Origin: Clostridium pasteurianum BC1 | Lineage (GTDB): Bacteria > Bacillota > Clostridia > Clostridiales > Clostridiaceae | NCBI RefSeq assembly: GCF_000389635.1 | Contig: NC_021182.1 | Span: forward strand, 1,550,001-1,614,000 | Direction: 5' to 3' | Length of the DNA stretch: 64,000 nt | Shown: positions 53,527-62,164 of the stretch, one piece after another | Layout of the letters: every line of letters starts with the position of its first letter | How positions within the stretch are numbered: the stretch's first letter is position 1 | Program-made: the position numbers and the translations under genes | Notes under the pieces: model-generated | Database searches by the model: none | Told to the model about the DNA's origin: nothing | What the model saw: only the letters and a program-made list of their open reading frames with translations

Positions 53527-54570
53527 GTGGATAAAGTTATAATGCACGTGGATATGGATGCTTTTTTTGCATCAGTTGAAGTAATGGATAATAGAAGTCT
53601 TAGAGGAAAACCTGTAATTGTTGGAGGGATATCTGAAAGAGGTGTGGTTGCCACCTGCTCCTATGAGGCAAGAACTTTTGGAGTAAGGAGCGCAATGCCT
53701 ATTTACATGGCTAAAGCTAAATGTCATAATGGAATTTTTCTTCCTGTTAGATATGAAAGATACAAGGAAATATCCAATAAAATATTTAGTGTTTTTAATG
53801 AAATAACCTCACTTATAGAACCATTAAGTATAGATGAAGCCTATTTAGATTTAACTCACGTAAATAAAGATTCCCTATACATAGCAAGATTTATAAAAAA
53901 TAGAGTAAAAAAAGAAACTGGACTCAACATTTCTATAGGCTTATCCTATAATAAGTTTTTAGCCAAATTAGCTTCAGATTGGAACAAACCAAATGGCCTT
54001 AAAATAATAAAAAAAAGTGATGTTCCAAACATTCTATTTTCTCTATCTATAGATAAAGTTCATGGTTTAGGCAAAAAATCTGTAAAAAATCTTAATGATA
54101 TTGGTATTTTTACTATAGAAGAATTGTATAAGCTTCCAGTAGCTTTTTTAATAGATTTATTCGGAAAATTTGGAGCTGAAATATACGATAGAATACGGGG
54201 TATTGATAATCGAGAAGTTAAAATTTTTAGAGAAAGAAAATCTATTGGCAAAGAAACCACTTTTCTTAATGATACTGATGATAAAGATGATATAAAACCA
54301 TATATTAAAAGTTTCGCTAGTTCTATTGCAAGCATTATGGAAAGTAAAAGTTTAAGTGGAAAAAATATTACTATAAAAATAAAAACCTCATCTTTTATTA
54401 ATCATACTAAAAGCAAAACTTTGACACGTTATATACATAGAGAAGAAGATATATACAAGGAAGCTTGTAATATTTTAGAAAAGTTAAAACTAGAAGAAAA
54501 AATAAGATTAATTGGTCTATCAATTTCGTCTTTTAAAGAAAAAAAGATTGAACAATTGTCGTTATTTTAG
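53527..54570 (+). CDS. dinB: DNA polymerase IV
   Basis: A Y-family translesion polymerase of about 347 residues. Seen: HVDMDAFFASVEVMDNRSLR (first catalytic Asp pair), VATCSYEARTFGVRSAMP, SIDEAYLDLT (second acidic motif), GLSYNKFLAKLASDWNKPNG, the HhH region VHGLGKKSVKNL, and a little-finger domain. It ends IEQLSLF, a plausible beta-clamp-binding motif (QLSLF). GTG 53527 is 8 bp after GGAGG; ATG 53512 overlaps that site. I see no LexA-type box. Confidence 0.92.
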   Translation: MDKVIMHVDMDAFFASVEVMDNRSLRGKPVIVGGISERGVVATCSYEARTFGVRSAMPIYMAKAKCHNGIFLPVRYERYKEISNKIFSVFNEITSLIEPLSIDEAYLDLTHVNKDSLYIARFIKNRVKKETGLNISIGLSYNKFLAKLASDWNKPNGLKIIKKSDVPNILFSLSIDKVHGLGKKSVKNLNDIGIFTIEELYKLPVAFLIDLFGKFGAEIYDRIRGIDNREVKIFRERKSIGKETTFLNDTDDKDDIKPYIKSFASSIASIMESKSLSGKNITIKIKTSSFINHTKSKTLTRYIHREEDIYKEACNILEKLKLEEKIRLIGLSISSFKEKKIEQLSLF

Positions 54571-54579
54571 GAAATGGCC

Positions 54580-54619
54580 TTACGGCATTATCTTATATAT
54601 AATTAATACGGACTAGTAG
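54580..54619 (+). repeat. Repeat right-end fragment
   Basis: GGCATTATCTTATATATAAT followed by TAATACGGACTAGTAG (54603-54618) matches the last 40 bp of repeat copies B and C. The other modules are absent. It sits 40 bp upstream of the exporter gene and may carry its promoter (-10 TATAAT-like). Confidence 0.6.
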
Positions 54620-54656
54620 ATAAATGCGTACTAAAAAAATTTCAGGAGTTGTAAAT

Positions 54657-55634
54657 ATGAAAAGATTTGTTGGATTTAGAATATTAAAAACAGCAATAGG
54701 TTCAGCACTTGCTATAATTATTGCTGAATATTTAGGTTTAAAATATGCAGCAGCAGCTGGAATTATAACCATTTTAAGCATTCAAAATACTAAAAAAACG
54801 TCTATAAAGCTAGCATTTCAAAGGATTGAGTCTACTATTTTAGCATTACTAATATCAAGTATATTATTTTTAATCTTTGGATATAACCCTGTTGTATTTG
54901 GCATATACTTAATTATTTTTATCCCACTTACTGTATTCTTAAAGATTACTGATGGAATTGTTGTAAGCTCAGTTTTAGTTACGCATTTACTAGCTCAGAA
55001 GTCATCATCTATGTTTTGGATAAAAAATGAACTTTTACTTATGACTGTGGGTGCAGGAATTGGAATAATTTTAAATATCTACATGCCTAAAATAGAAAAT
55101 GAAATCAAAGAAACTCAAAAAAATATTGAAGAACATATGCGTATAATTTTATTTCATATGGCAGAAGCTCTAAGAAAGCAATCGGTACATATTGAAGAAG
55201 AAAGGCTCTTTAATGAGCTAAAAGCAATATTGGAAGAAGGAAAAGATAGAGCATATAGACATTTAAACAATTATATTATTAATGATGTAAAATATTATGT
55301 TTATTATATGGAAATGAGAACTTTACAATATGAAATATTAAAATATATGAGAAGTCATTTTATTAAGTTTTACTTGACCTTAGAGCAGACTGAAGTTGTA
55401 GCAGCTTTTACTGAAAAGATTGCATTAAATTTCGGAGAATATAATACTGCTGAAGAACTTTTAAAGGAATTAAATGAAATTATATATATGTTTAAGGCTC
55501 AGGAACTTCCCAAGACAAGAGATGAATTTGAAAATAGAGCAATGCTTTTTCAATTTTTAAATGACTTGGAAGCACTTTTAGAATTAAAGAAAAAATTTTG
55601 GACTTATGTCAATATATCAGACACAAAAAGTTGA
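54657..55634 (+). CDS. Aromatic acid exporter (ArAE/DUF939) family protein
   Basis: About 325 residues. The N-terminal half has four to six membrane segments (ILKTAIGSALAIIIAEYLGL, AAAAGIITILSIQNTKKTSI, FGIYLIIFIPLTVFLKI). The C-terminal half is a helical cytoplasmic domain (MPKIENEIKETQKNIEEHMR). This is the ArAE_1 layout with its C-terminal partner domain. Export of aromatic or other weak acids is inferred from the family. ATG 54657 follows AGGAG; ATG 54624 lacks a ribosome site. Confidence 0.78.
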   Translation: MKRFVGFRILKTAIGSALAIIIAEYLGLKYAAAAGIITILSIQNTKKTSIKLAFQRIESTILALLISSILFLIFGYNPVVFGIYLIIFIPLTVFLKITDGIVVSSVLVTHLLAQKSSSMFWIKNELLLMTVGAGIGIILNIYMPKIENEIKETQKNIEEHMRIILFHMAEALRKQSVHIEEERLFNELKAILEEGKDRAYRHLNNYIINDVKYYVYYMEMRTLQYEILKYMRSHFIKFYLTLEQTEVVAAFTEKIALNFGEYNTAEELLKELNEIIYMFKAQELPKTRDEFENRAMLFQFLNDLEALLELKKKFWTYVNISDTKS

Positions 55635-55761
55635 ACTTTTTAGGGTAATGGCAGAATCTGTGTCATGTACTGAATGGAAATAGCAATAGACGAATTTAAA
55701 CATGCTGCAATACTTTTAAATTTATATCAGGATTATTCTCCATACATTCTCCTTATTTAGG

Positions 55762-55801
55762 AACTCTCATTTTCTTTTTAGATTATGGGAGTTTTTATTT
55801 T
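55762..55801 (+). terminator. Terminator after the exporter gene
   Basis: AACTCTCAT pairs with ATGGGAGTT around a loop, followed by TTTATTTT. It is 130 bp past the stop. Between them lies TGTGTCATGTAC, another of the GACAC-type short motifs. Confidence 0.6.
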
Positions 55802-55989
55802 GCAGGAATTGATTCATTCTTACATACCTAGTTTTGGCTAGGAGATCCTATCTCATATATCTATTTTCCGTTTAAACGGGTTTTAAGAGTATATTAAATT
55901 TAATGGTGAAAAAAGGGCCAAAAATCTGGTCCTTTCTTTATACGAATTAAAAGTGTACTTCCTATAGTTGTAAAATTTTTAATTGTACC

Positions 55990-56295
55990 TTACGGTATTG
56001 GTCTTGGTATTGGTCGTGGTTTTGGTCTTGGTTCTGGTTGAAACACTCCTATAAATAAAACATGCCCATGCATTAAAGTCATTGCATCTGGTGTTACTTG
56101 GAAAATCTCTTTATCTGCAACAGAAGCAGGCAAAAAAATAATAAGAACACGGACATGAGGAATATTCCCTGATGGTTGTGTCTGTAATTCCAATCCGTTT
56201 TCTAAAAGGTTGACATATTCATCTTGTGTTAACGGAGTTTCCTTGGCCTTAGGTCCTTCTCCTATTATCAAAGTAGCATAAGGTTCATTAGCCAT
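55990..56295 (-). CDS. Unknown small protein with Pro-Arg tail
   Basis: 101 residues: a compact domain (TLIIGEGPKAKETPLTQDEY, PHVRVLIIFLPASVADKEIF) ending in a repetitive tail PEPRPKPRPIPRPIP. The tail codons are imperfect repeats and may expand or shrink. AAGGAGGTGA precedes the ATG. No family recognised. A spore- or surface-associated role is possible but unsupported. Confidence 0.5.
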   Translation of the reverse strand: MANEPYATLIIGEGPKAKETPLTQDEYVNLLENGLELQTQPSGNIPHVRVLIIFLPASVADKEIFQVTPDAMTLMHGHVLFIGVFQPEPRPKPRPIPRPIP

Positions 56296-56693
56296 AGAAT
56301 CTCACCTCCTTGATAATATAATATGAGTATTGGCTTTAAAAGGTGTGGTTATAATAACTATACTTTTGTTTGGCGTTTTAATACGTTTTAAGAGCGTTTT
56401 AAATCGATCAATGATATTCTGAAATTGTTTTCGCATAGCTTATACAAGACGTGAGGCTATATAATTATATTGGATTTAAATATTAATTTATGGATATTTA
56501 CACCTAAACGCAATTTTGCTTTCAGTGGATAAACCATTGGTATTGCTAACTTTGAGAATATATATTTTGCCCATTTTTTTGCCCCTTATAGTTTAAAATA
56601 AATGGGTATAAATCAATATTGACTAAAAATTAAAATGGCTATATAACAGGGTTTAGAGAGGTGCTGGAATTATATAAATTTAATTCTTTCGTT

Positions 56694-56937
56694 TCTGAAG
56701 GTCGAGGGTCCGACTCCCCCTGGGTGCATCAAAGCCTTGATACAGGCCAGTTTACGCATGATGTAGATTCGCTTGTATTTTTATTTTCCCTCAAAAGTTA
56801 TAGAAACATTTAGTTTCTTTTAGAAGAGGATAGTTTATAAATTTAGTAAGACCAATAGTTATAGCCAATTCTAGAAGAATATAATTTGATTGTAAACAAA
56901 CAAAATGGTTGGGGTTCGAATCCTCTCTGATGCACCA
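56694..56937. repeat. Repeat copy F with two tRNA 3'-halves, left module lost
   Basis: It starts exactly at the anticodon-arm breakpoint TCTGAAGGTCGAGGG (56694); the DNA before it is unrelated to the left module of other copies. First tRNA half to 56731 (CATCA instead of CACCA), then the TTTTCCCTCAAAAGTTATAG module, then a second tRNA half at 56905-56937 with an intact T-loop TTCGAATCC and GATGCACCA. Confidence 0.8.
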
Positions 56938-57121
56938 TTGGAAACCTTGTGAAATCAATACTTCGCAGTTTTTTTTATTCTCTATGAATTTTGATTCTAA
57001 ATATTCAAAAGGGGTGAAGGTTAATATTCACCCCCATTATCATAAATCTTGCCCATTGGTACAATTTTATTTAATGCAAATCAATTATTCTTTATAACAA
57101 TAAGCATTATCTAAAGAATCA

Positions 57122-57415
57122 TTAAAAAAAGAAAAATGGGAAGAATGGGAAGAATGGGAAAAATGGGAAGAAAAATCTACGGCGACTACGGAAACCATCT
57201 GGATCAACAGGAGGATCATCATAAGATCCAACAGCCATATCATCCATAGTAGAATAAATAACTCCGTCGTCTGACATATAAGCTACAGGGTTACCATTAT
57301 AATCTAAAATCATTCGATCTGCAATGTAACCCATAATGTTATTATCTTTGTTATAAATTGTGTTTTCTTTTAAATAGCCACAACTTCTACCACGTCCATC
57401 ATATATTTTTTCCAT
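57122..57415 (-). CDS. Beta-flower-like small protein with Phe-Pro tail
   Basis: 97 residues. Repeated strand units (YDGRGRSCGYLKENTIYN, NNIMGYIADRMILDYNGNP, VAYMSDDGVIYSTMDD) resemble the four-fold beta-flower proteins. The C-terminus is FFFPFFPFFPFFPFFFF, encoded by a tandem GGGAAGAAT-like repeat. The hydrophobic tail could embed in a membrane or aggregate. A plausible ribosome site (AAAGGTGG) precedes the ATG. Function unknown. Confidence 0.5.
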   Translation of the reverse strand: MEKIYDGRGRSCGYLKENTIYNKDNNIMGYIADRMILDYNGNPVAYMSDDGVIYSTMDDMAVGSYDDPPVDPDGFRSRRRFFFPFFPFFPFFPFFFF

Positions 57416-58392
57416 ACATTTACCACCTTTTTATAATAATTTGTTATAATTGTACAAGAAAATCTAGCTAGTATAGTATATGGATTAGAGAATATTATGT
57501 TAACAATGAATTGTTTAAAAGGAAATAGATATAAACTTATTGATAATTGGAATTCTTAAACATAAAATTAGCACTTTTAATTGTTGATATATCTGATTTG
57601 TATATAAATGAATCAAGAAATGATATTGTTAGAGTAGTTGCTGTAATAAAAGACAATAGGTAATAATAAATTATTACGAATTAGAATTGATAATAAAATG
57701 GGAAAGATGATGAACAATTTATGATATGAGATACAAGTATGTCTATTCAAAGATGAAAAGGATAACGAAAATATTGGAGACTAATCAATGAAAATTATTT
57801 AAACAAAATTATTTTCATGGTTTAGTCTCTTTTCCCAAGTTAGTTAAGCTAAACTATTTGTAAATTGAGTAAATTGCACAATTAAGTTTTTCTAAATTAC
57901 AAATTGTAACTGTTTATTTTATTAAAAAAAGTAATAGCAAAGATAGGTACTACTGTACCTGTGGATAACTTTAAAAATTTAAATTATAATTAATTACGCT
58001 ACTTTTAAGTCGTCAGACTTTTGGGTGATTGCAATAGTATGTGAAACTAGAAACATACAATTAATAAAAGATTTATAGTTTTAAAATGAGAACTTAACAT
58101 TAAAATAATAATATAGTATGCAGGCAACTATTTGAATATAAGAGAGAGCACTAGTGTAATACTGGTGCTTTTTCTGTGTTTAAAAAAGTGTAATTAACAG
58201 CTAATAAATATTTACAAAAGTGAAATACTACGTTAATTTTAATAAGATAATATGAAAATGTGCATAAACACATTATTTATCTATGAAAAAGCTTCCGACA
58301 CATTACCAGTAGAAATGCTGGTGTTTTGTTATATAAAAGAAGAAATTTTGAATAGGACATAGTATTAAAATTCTTACAATAGGGGTAAAATA
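57416..58392. other. Long gene-poor spacer
   Basis: Nearly 1 kb without a convincing gene. It contains a long terminator-like hairpin (57777-57833), the stem AGCAC...GTGCT with TTTTT near 58147-58172, and a weak hairpin near 58299-58332. Short open pieces near 57560-57660 (DLYINESRNDIVRVVAVI) look like a gene tail. Probably the debris of removed genes. Confidence 0.45.
57777..57833 (+). terminator. Long terminator-like hairpin
   Basis: GAGACTAA...ATGAAAAT pairs with ATTTTCAT..TTTAGTCTC, a stem of over 20 bp with a few mismatches, then TCTTTT. There is no intact gene upstream, so it may be an orphan. Confidence 0.5.
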
Positions 58393-58545
58393 ATGAGAAT
58401 ACATAGATATAGACATAAAAGAGGGTTTTATTACAAAGGTAGGGGAAGAAGAAGTGGCATATATTATTATATAAGACAAGGGTGCTTGTTACCTATATTA
58501 AGCATATTAATTATTATTTCGATTATTATATTTTGGATTATTTAA
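58393..58545 (+). CDS. Small basic single-pass peptide
   Basis: 50 residues: a strongly basic Tyr/Arg-rich head (RIHRYRHKRGFYYKGRGRRS) and a C-terminal membrane segment (LLPILSILIIISIIIFWII). AGGGGT lies 6 bp before the ATG. The layout fits a small membrane peptide. No family recognised. Confidence 0.45.
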   Translation: MRIHRYRHKRGFYYKGRGRRSGIYYYIRQGCLLPILSILIIISIIIFWII

Positions 58546-58613
58546 ATAATTGAACAAAAGAAGGAAACTATTTTAGTTATGTAGAAGACATATGGTGAAA
58601 GGTGAGTGGTAGT

Positions 58614-58823
58614 ATGGATATAAATGATGAAAGATTATATAAAAGTATACCAGTAGAGAGCTATAAAATTGCAACGATATGTGATATTTTAATAAAGAAA
58701 AATATTTGCACAATAGAAGAATTTAATGCTGTGGCAGACAAAATTATTGAAAATACTGAACATACAGATGGTACTTTAGAAATGGATATAAATCATATAA
58801 AAGAAAAGACACATTTAGGATAA
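58614..58823 (+). CDS. Hypothetical small protein
   Basis: 69 residues, acidic and helical: YKSIPVESYKIATICDILIK then KNICTIEEFNAVADKIIEN. The helix-turn pattern resembles a small DNA-binding or adaptor fold but no family is certain. AAAGGTGAG precedes ATG 58614; GTG 58602 is an alternative. A short stem-loop with a T run (about 58831-58858) follows as terminator. Confidence 0.45.
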   Translation: MDINDERLYKSIPVESYKIATICDILIKKNICTIEEFNAVADKIIENTEHTDGTLEMDINHIKEKTHLG

Positions 58824-58903
58824 TACACTTTAAGAACTCTTAACAGGGTTCTTTTTTATTACACGAAAATAATTAAAGCCAATTAGGGGCAGGTGGGTGA
58901 TTG

Positions 58904-59307
58904 ATGACGAGACAACGAAGCCCAAATAGGATAAGGCATTTGAAATATGTAAAGAACATAAAGGAAATATAGATTTAATAAAGATAGCAGAACAATTAGG
59001 TATTTCAGATGGAACAGTAAGAGGATGGAAGAAAAAGATGAATGGGATAAGAAGTTAAACGGAACGTTCCAAAAGAAAAAGAATAATGTAAATAAAGGAG
59101 CCAGAGTTTAAAGAAGTTACTGAGATATCAAATTCAGAACTTACAGATAAACAAAGGCTCTTTTGTATTTATTATATAAAATATTTTAATGCCACTAAAG
59201 CCTATCAGAAAGCTTATGAATGTGATTATATAACTGCTAATACTAATGGACCTAGACTACTTGTAAATGTTTGTATTAAAAGCGAAATGGATTTGTATTT
59301 ATTTTAA
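58904..59307 (+). pseudogene. Phage terminase small subunit, broken
   Basis: The start reads TRQRSPN, and after a shift KAFEICKEHKGNIDLIKIAE then QLGISDGTVRGWKKK, the N-terminal HTH of a terminase small subunit. Another shift leads to SNSELTDKQRLFCIYYIKYF, NATKAYQKAYECDY and NGPRLLVN, a terminase core. At least two frameshifts break it, and no other phage gene is adjacent. It is a lone prophage relic. Confidence 0.6.
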
Positions 59308-59328
59308 TAGTTAAATATATAAAATCCA

Positions 59329-59737
59329 TTAGAATTTCATTACCAAAATATTACCATTTACATTGAAATAATTCTTATGTACACCAATCTTTTTAAATCC
59401 AAATTTCTTATACATCGTAATTGCATTGTGGTTGCTTGCCTTAACACCGAGACTTACATTTCTTATAGTACCCCGTTCTTTTACGAACCTTAATAATTCC
59501 TAAAATCATTAGTGTATTAATATCACTATTCATACTTTTAATATATTCAATTTCTTGCTCTACAGTAAGAAGAAATTCATTTTTACCAAATAGTAAGTTT
59601 TCACTCTCTCCACCAATAATATTAAGATATTCAATCATCTTTTTTGTGTCTTCAATTGCAGGTTTTCTTAGTATTAATTCCTGACCATTTTTTAGTTGTA
59701 TTTTTCTTAAAATATAACTCGATAAATGTGTACTCAT
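59329..59737 (-). pseudogene. GNAT acetyltransferase with central deletion
   Basis: The first part (59737 down to about 59500) reads LRKPAIEDTKKMIEYLN and EFLLTVEQEIEYIKSMNSD. After a frame change, the last part reads KERGTIRNVSLGVKASNHNA then ITMYKKFGFKKIGV and ends MKF. The middle strands and most of the acetyl-CoA-binding motif A are missing. Not functional. Confidence 0.6.
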
Positions 59738-60413
59738 AACTTCCTCCTTATTTTATATGTTTTTGTTTCGTACTATTTTTCAAAGTATGAACTAAACATT
59801 TATAAAACAATTGTACCATATAATTCCATATTTAGATAATTATCTTATTATTACTTCTCTTTCAATGAATAAATATTCAATCTTTCAAACACAGTACAGG
59901 CTGTCGAAAGTTGGATTTATAAATTGCCTTTTACACTTGATACTGCGAATTTCCTCAGTGCATAGCATTGTAGTTATAATCCAAGTAAATATAATGAAAC
60001 TTCACTTCTTAAATATTGAACGATATTGTAATAAATATTAGTTCAATGTTTGTTTTGCTGAATTATTGCACATACTAGTAATGGGTAGATACCTCTTGGA
60101 TTTATGATTGGGTACAAAATTAGTGTGTGGAGAATTTTGGTATGTGACTATGTTGATTTAGGAATATATTAACTTAACTGGTAAAATTATAAATTTGTAA
60201 AGTGCTGTAAAAGAAGAGCGGTGGTAGTAATATGGCAAAAATAACTTATACTATATTTACATTCAAAAGATAGTAATGTGTGAGGAGTATGAATAGACCT
60301 ATGGTACATATGAGCACAAAATGTTACTGTACAAGGTTCATGTTCTGAATGTCATGGAACAAGAAAAGTAGATGATTAGACATAAAAAAATATAGATAAA
60401 AGGAGGAGAGAGT
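59738..60413. other. Spacer without intact genes
   Basis: AT-rich. A short stretch ending at 60379 reads TVQGSCSECHGTRKVDD, a zinc-ribbon-like tail with no start. A 76-codon plus-strand frame at 59811 has no ribosome site or recognisable motifs and is probably chance. Confidence 0.4.
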
Positions 60414-60680
60414 TTGCGTTTATTTGATAAATTAAAAGAAGTAGTATTAAGAGAATTTGATGATGATGATAATGATGTGAATTTTTCAAAAAAGATTTTA
60501 CACTTTGTAAAGAATGAAGCAGATAGAGCAGATAGAGCAGATAAAAATAGAAATCGTATTTTAAGATTAGCTGCCAATATAGAAAATAAGAGTGACTATG
60601 AATTAAAAAGAATTTATCAAACAAGCTCTGGTGATTTGGAGATGGCGACAGGTTATCTTTTAAAGAAGAGAGGATATTAA
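60414..60680 (+). CDS. Hypothetical charged small protein
   Basis: 88 residues: an acidic stretch (EFDDDDNDVNF), a short internal repeat ADRADRADK and a C-terminal helix-loop (ELKRIYQTSSGDLEMATGYL). TTG 60414 has AGGAGG upstream. No family recognised. The gene ends 10 bp before repeat copy G. Confidence 0.45.
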   Translation: MRLFDKLKEVVLREFDDDDNDVNFSKKILHFVKNEADRADRADKNRNRILRLAANIENKSDYELKRIYQTSSGDLEMATGYLLKKRGY

Positions 60681-60689
60681 ATATAATAT

Positions 60690-60830
60690 ATTCAATCAAT
60701 AATCTTATTAAAGGTTTCTCACACTTTTCCCACACAAGTTTCAGATAGCTATAGGTTTGCTTAGAATATTAAAGTAAGCAAACCTAGTAATACCAAAACT
60801 TATAGAAAAGTATAGAAAGATAAAAAGTTA
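60690..60830. repeat. Repeat copy G, left module only
   Basis: The CACACTTTTCCCACACAAGT block and the following AGATAGCTATAGGTTTGCTT to AAAGTATAGAAAGATAAAAAG match copies A and D. The tRNA half and right module are absent; truncated pentapeptide-repeat gene sequence follows within 15 bp. Confidence 0.7.
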
Positions 60831-60960
60831 ATAAATTGAATCTGCTAAGCAAATGTTTGAGGCGTTCTTGATTATGAGTCAGCTTCATGAAATGCTATAG
60901 TATCTTAGTCAAGCATTTATCCTGCAAGCGGACCGCAGTGTCCAAGAGGAGATAAATTCA

Positions 60961-61404
60961 TTGCTGGACAATACTGAGCGGCTTACCCTTCTTGACGTTG
61001 ATTCTCTATTAGCACTGGATGTGGCAGATCATCGAACCAGAGTTAACATGTTGCTTAAAAATACCAGTGAGCTGGTACGTACTAAAGCCCACAGTGGAAA
61101 GAACACTCCTTCAAGAAATCGGAACGCCAACTCTCGGCGATTAGATTATTTTGGCGCAGACCTGAGAAAAACCAATCTTAGAGGTGCAGACATGAGGGGA
61201 ACGTGTCTTATTGCGGCGAACCTTAGAGGAGTAGATTTGAGTGGGGCTGATCTCATTGGGGCTGATTTGCGAGATGCTGATCTCAGAGGAGCTAATCTCA
61301 CAAATTGCATCTTTCTTACTCAAGCCCAGCTCAACACGGCGAAGGGTGATTCCCATACAAAGCTACCCCTGATGCTGGTTCGCCCAACTTATTGGTCAAA
61401 GTAA
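60961..61404 (+). CDS. Pentapeptide-repeat protein, N-terminally truncated
   Basis: 147 residues. RRLDYFGADLRKTNLRGADM then GANLRGVDLSGADLIGADLR contain about ten A(D/N)Lxx pentapeptides forming a right-handed quadrilateral helix. The upstream frame continues through EMLSQLHE-like codons but has a TAG at about 60898-60900, and copy G cuts it at about 60840. TTG 60961 has GAGGAG upstream, so a shortened product is possible. GC content and codon use are higher than those of the neighbours, suggesting transfer from a Bacillus-like source. Confidence 0.65.
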   Translation: MLDNTERLTLLDVDSLLALDVADHRTRVNMLLKNTSELVRTKAHSGKNTPSRNRNANSRRLDYFGADLRKTNLRGADMRGTCLIAANLRGVDLSGADLIGADLRDADLRGANLTNCIFLTQAQLNTAKGDSHTKLPLMLVRPTYWSK

Positions 61405-61462
61405 TTAACTGCCTGATCGATATAAAAAATATCTTATAATTCAAAATTGAATAATAAGATGT

Positions 61463-61580
61463 TTTTTAGTTCGAAATATTCTAATTTTTCGAACTAAAAG
61501 TTATAAACAAAAGTATTAACAGGTTATCCATATAACATATAAAGAAGGAATATACTATACATATAATATATTCCTTCTCT
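61463..61580. terminator. Two hairpins after the pentapeptide gene
   Basis: TTTTAGTTCGAA pairs with TTCGAACTAAAA (about 61463-61499). AGAAGGAATATA pairs with TATATTCCTTCT (about 61541-61578). The first lacks a T run; the second is followed by CTTATTTTT and may serve as terminator. Confidence 0.5.
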
Positions 61581-61620
61581 TATTTTTCAATAATATAACT
61601 ACCTTTTTAGCTAAAAGTAA

Positions 61621-61749
61621 CTACTTGTTTTTAGCAGGAGAACCATCATGAAAGGTTGTTTTTGTGACATTCATATCCATAGTCTTTTCAGTAATGTTAT
61701 TTATGGCTTTATTTTGTTTGACATTTTTAGTCTTTTTATTTCTATTCAT
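61621..61749 (-). CDS. Small basic protein
   Basis: 42 residues, very Lys/Asn-rich (NRNKKTKNVKQNKAINN, then TTFHDGSPAKNK). AGGAGG sits 7-8 bp before the ATG, a strong start. The composition resembles small acid-soluble or coat-associated spore peptides, but there is no clear family match. Confidence 0.45.
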   Translation of the reverse strand: MNRNKKTKNVKQNKAINNITEKTMDMNVTKTTFHDGSPAKNK

Positions 61750-61824
61750 TTTTTTACTCCTCCTATTCATAAAAATATAGCAACTTAACAGCTATATTTT
61801 TAACAAATACAATAAAAAATATTT

Positions 61825-61920
61825 GCAAAAGCAAAAGAAGAAGATAAACCAACATTTTTAAGTATAGGATATTCTACCTATCACTGGTGTCATGTAACCC
61901 AATTACTGCAATTTATATAA
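61825..61920 (+). pseudogene. YyaL/DUF255 thioredoxin-like fragment
   Basis: The frame reads [20 protein letters not shown] then [11 protein letters not shown] and stops. This matches the start of DUF255 (YyaL) proteins around their CHWCH motif, with the first Cys changed to Tyr. The rest of the gene, several hundred residues, is missing. Confidence 0.55.
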
Positions 61921-62164
61921 AACAAAAGACATTGAAAATCAATGTTTTAAGCTGTTTTTTGTATTGGGCTTTTAGTTTCTATAGTATTATCTTTTGTTTT
62001 TCAATTAAATAATAACCCATTTTATTAAACTCCTCTATAGCCTGTAAAGAAGGCTTGTTTAATTATATACATTATATTGAAATTGATGATATAATTGTCA
62101 TATAAATAAACTATAAGTTAGTACACACTTGTAGGATATGACTACATTATACAAGGAGGATATG

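Noticed and set aside
332-56937. Complete tRNA genes
   Set aside because: Only 3' halves are present; no matching D-arm or anticodon stem 5' side precedes any of them, so I do not annotate tRNA genes.
59811-60041. 76-codon plus-strand ORF
   Set aside because: No ribosome site, odd composition and no recognisable motif; probably chance in AT-rich DNA.
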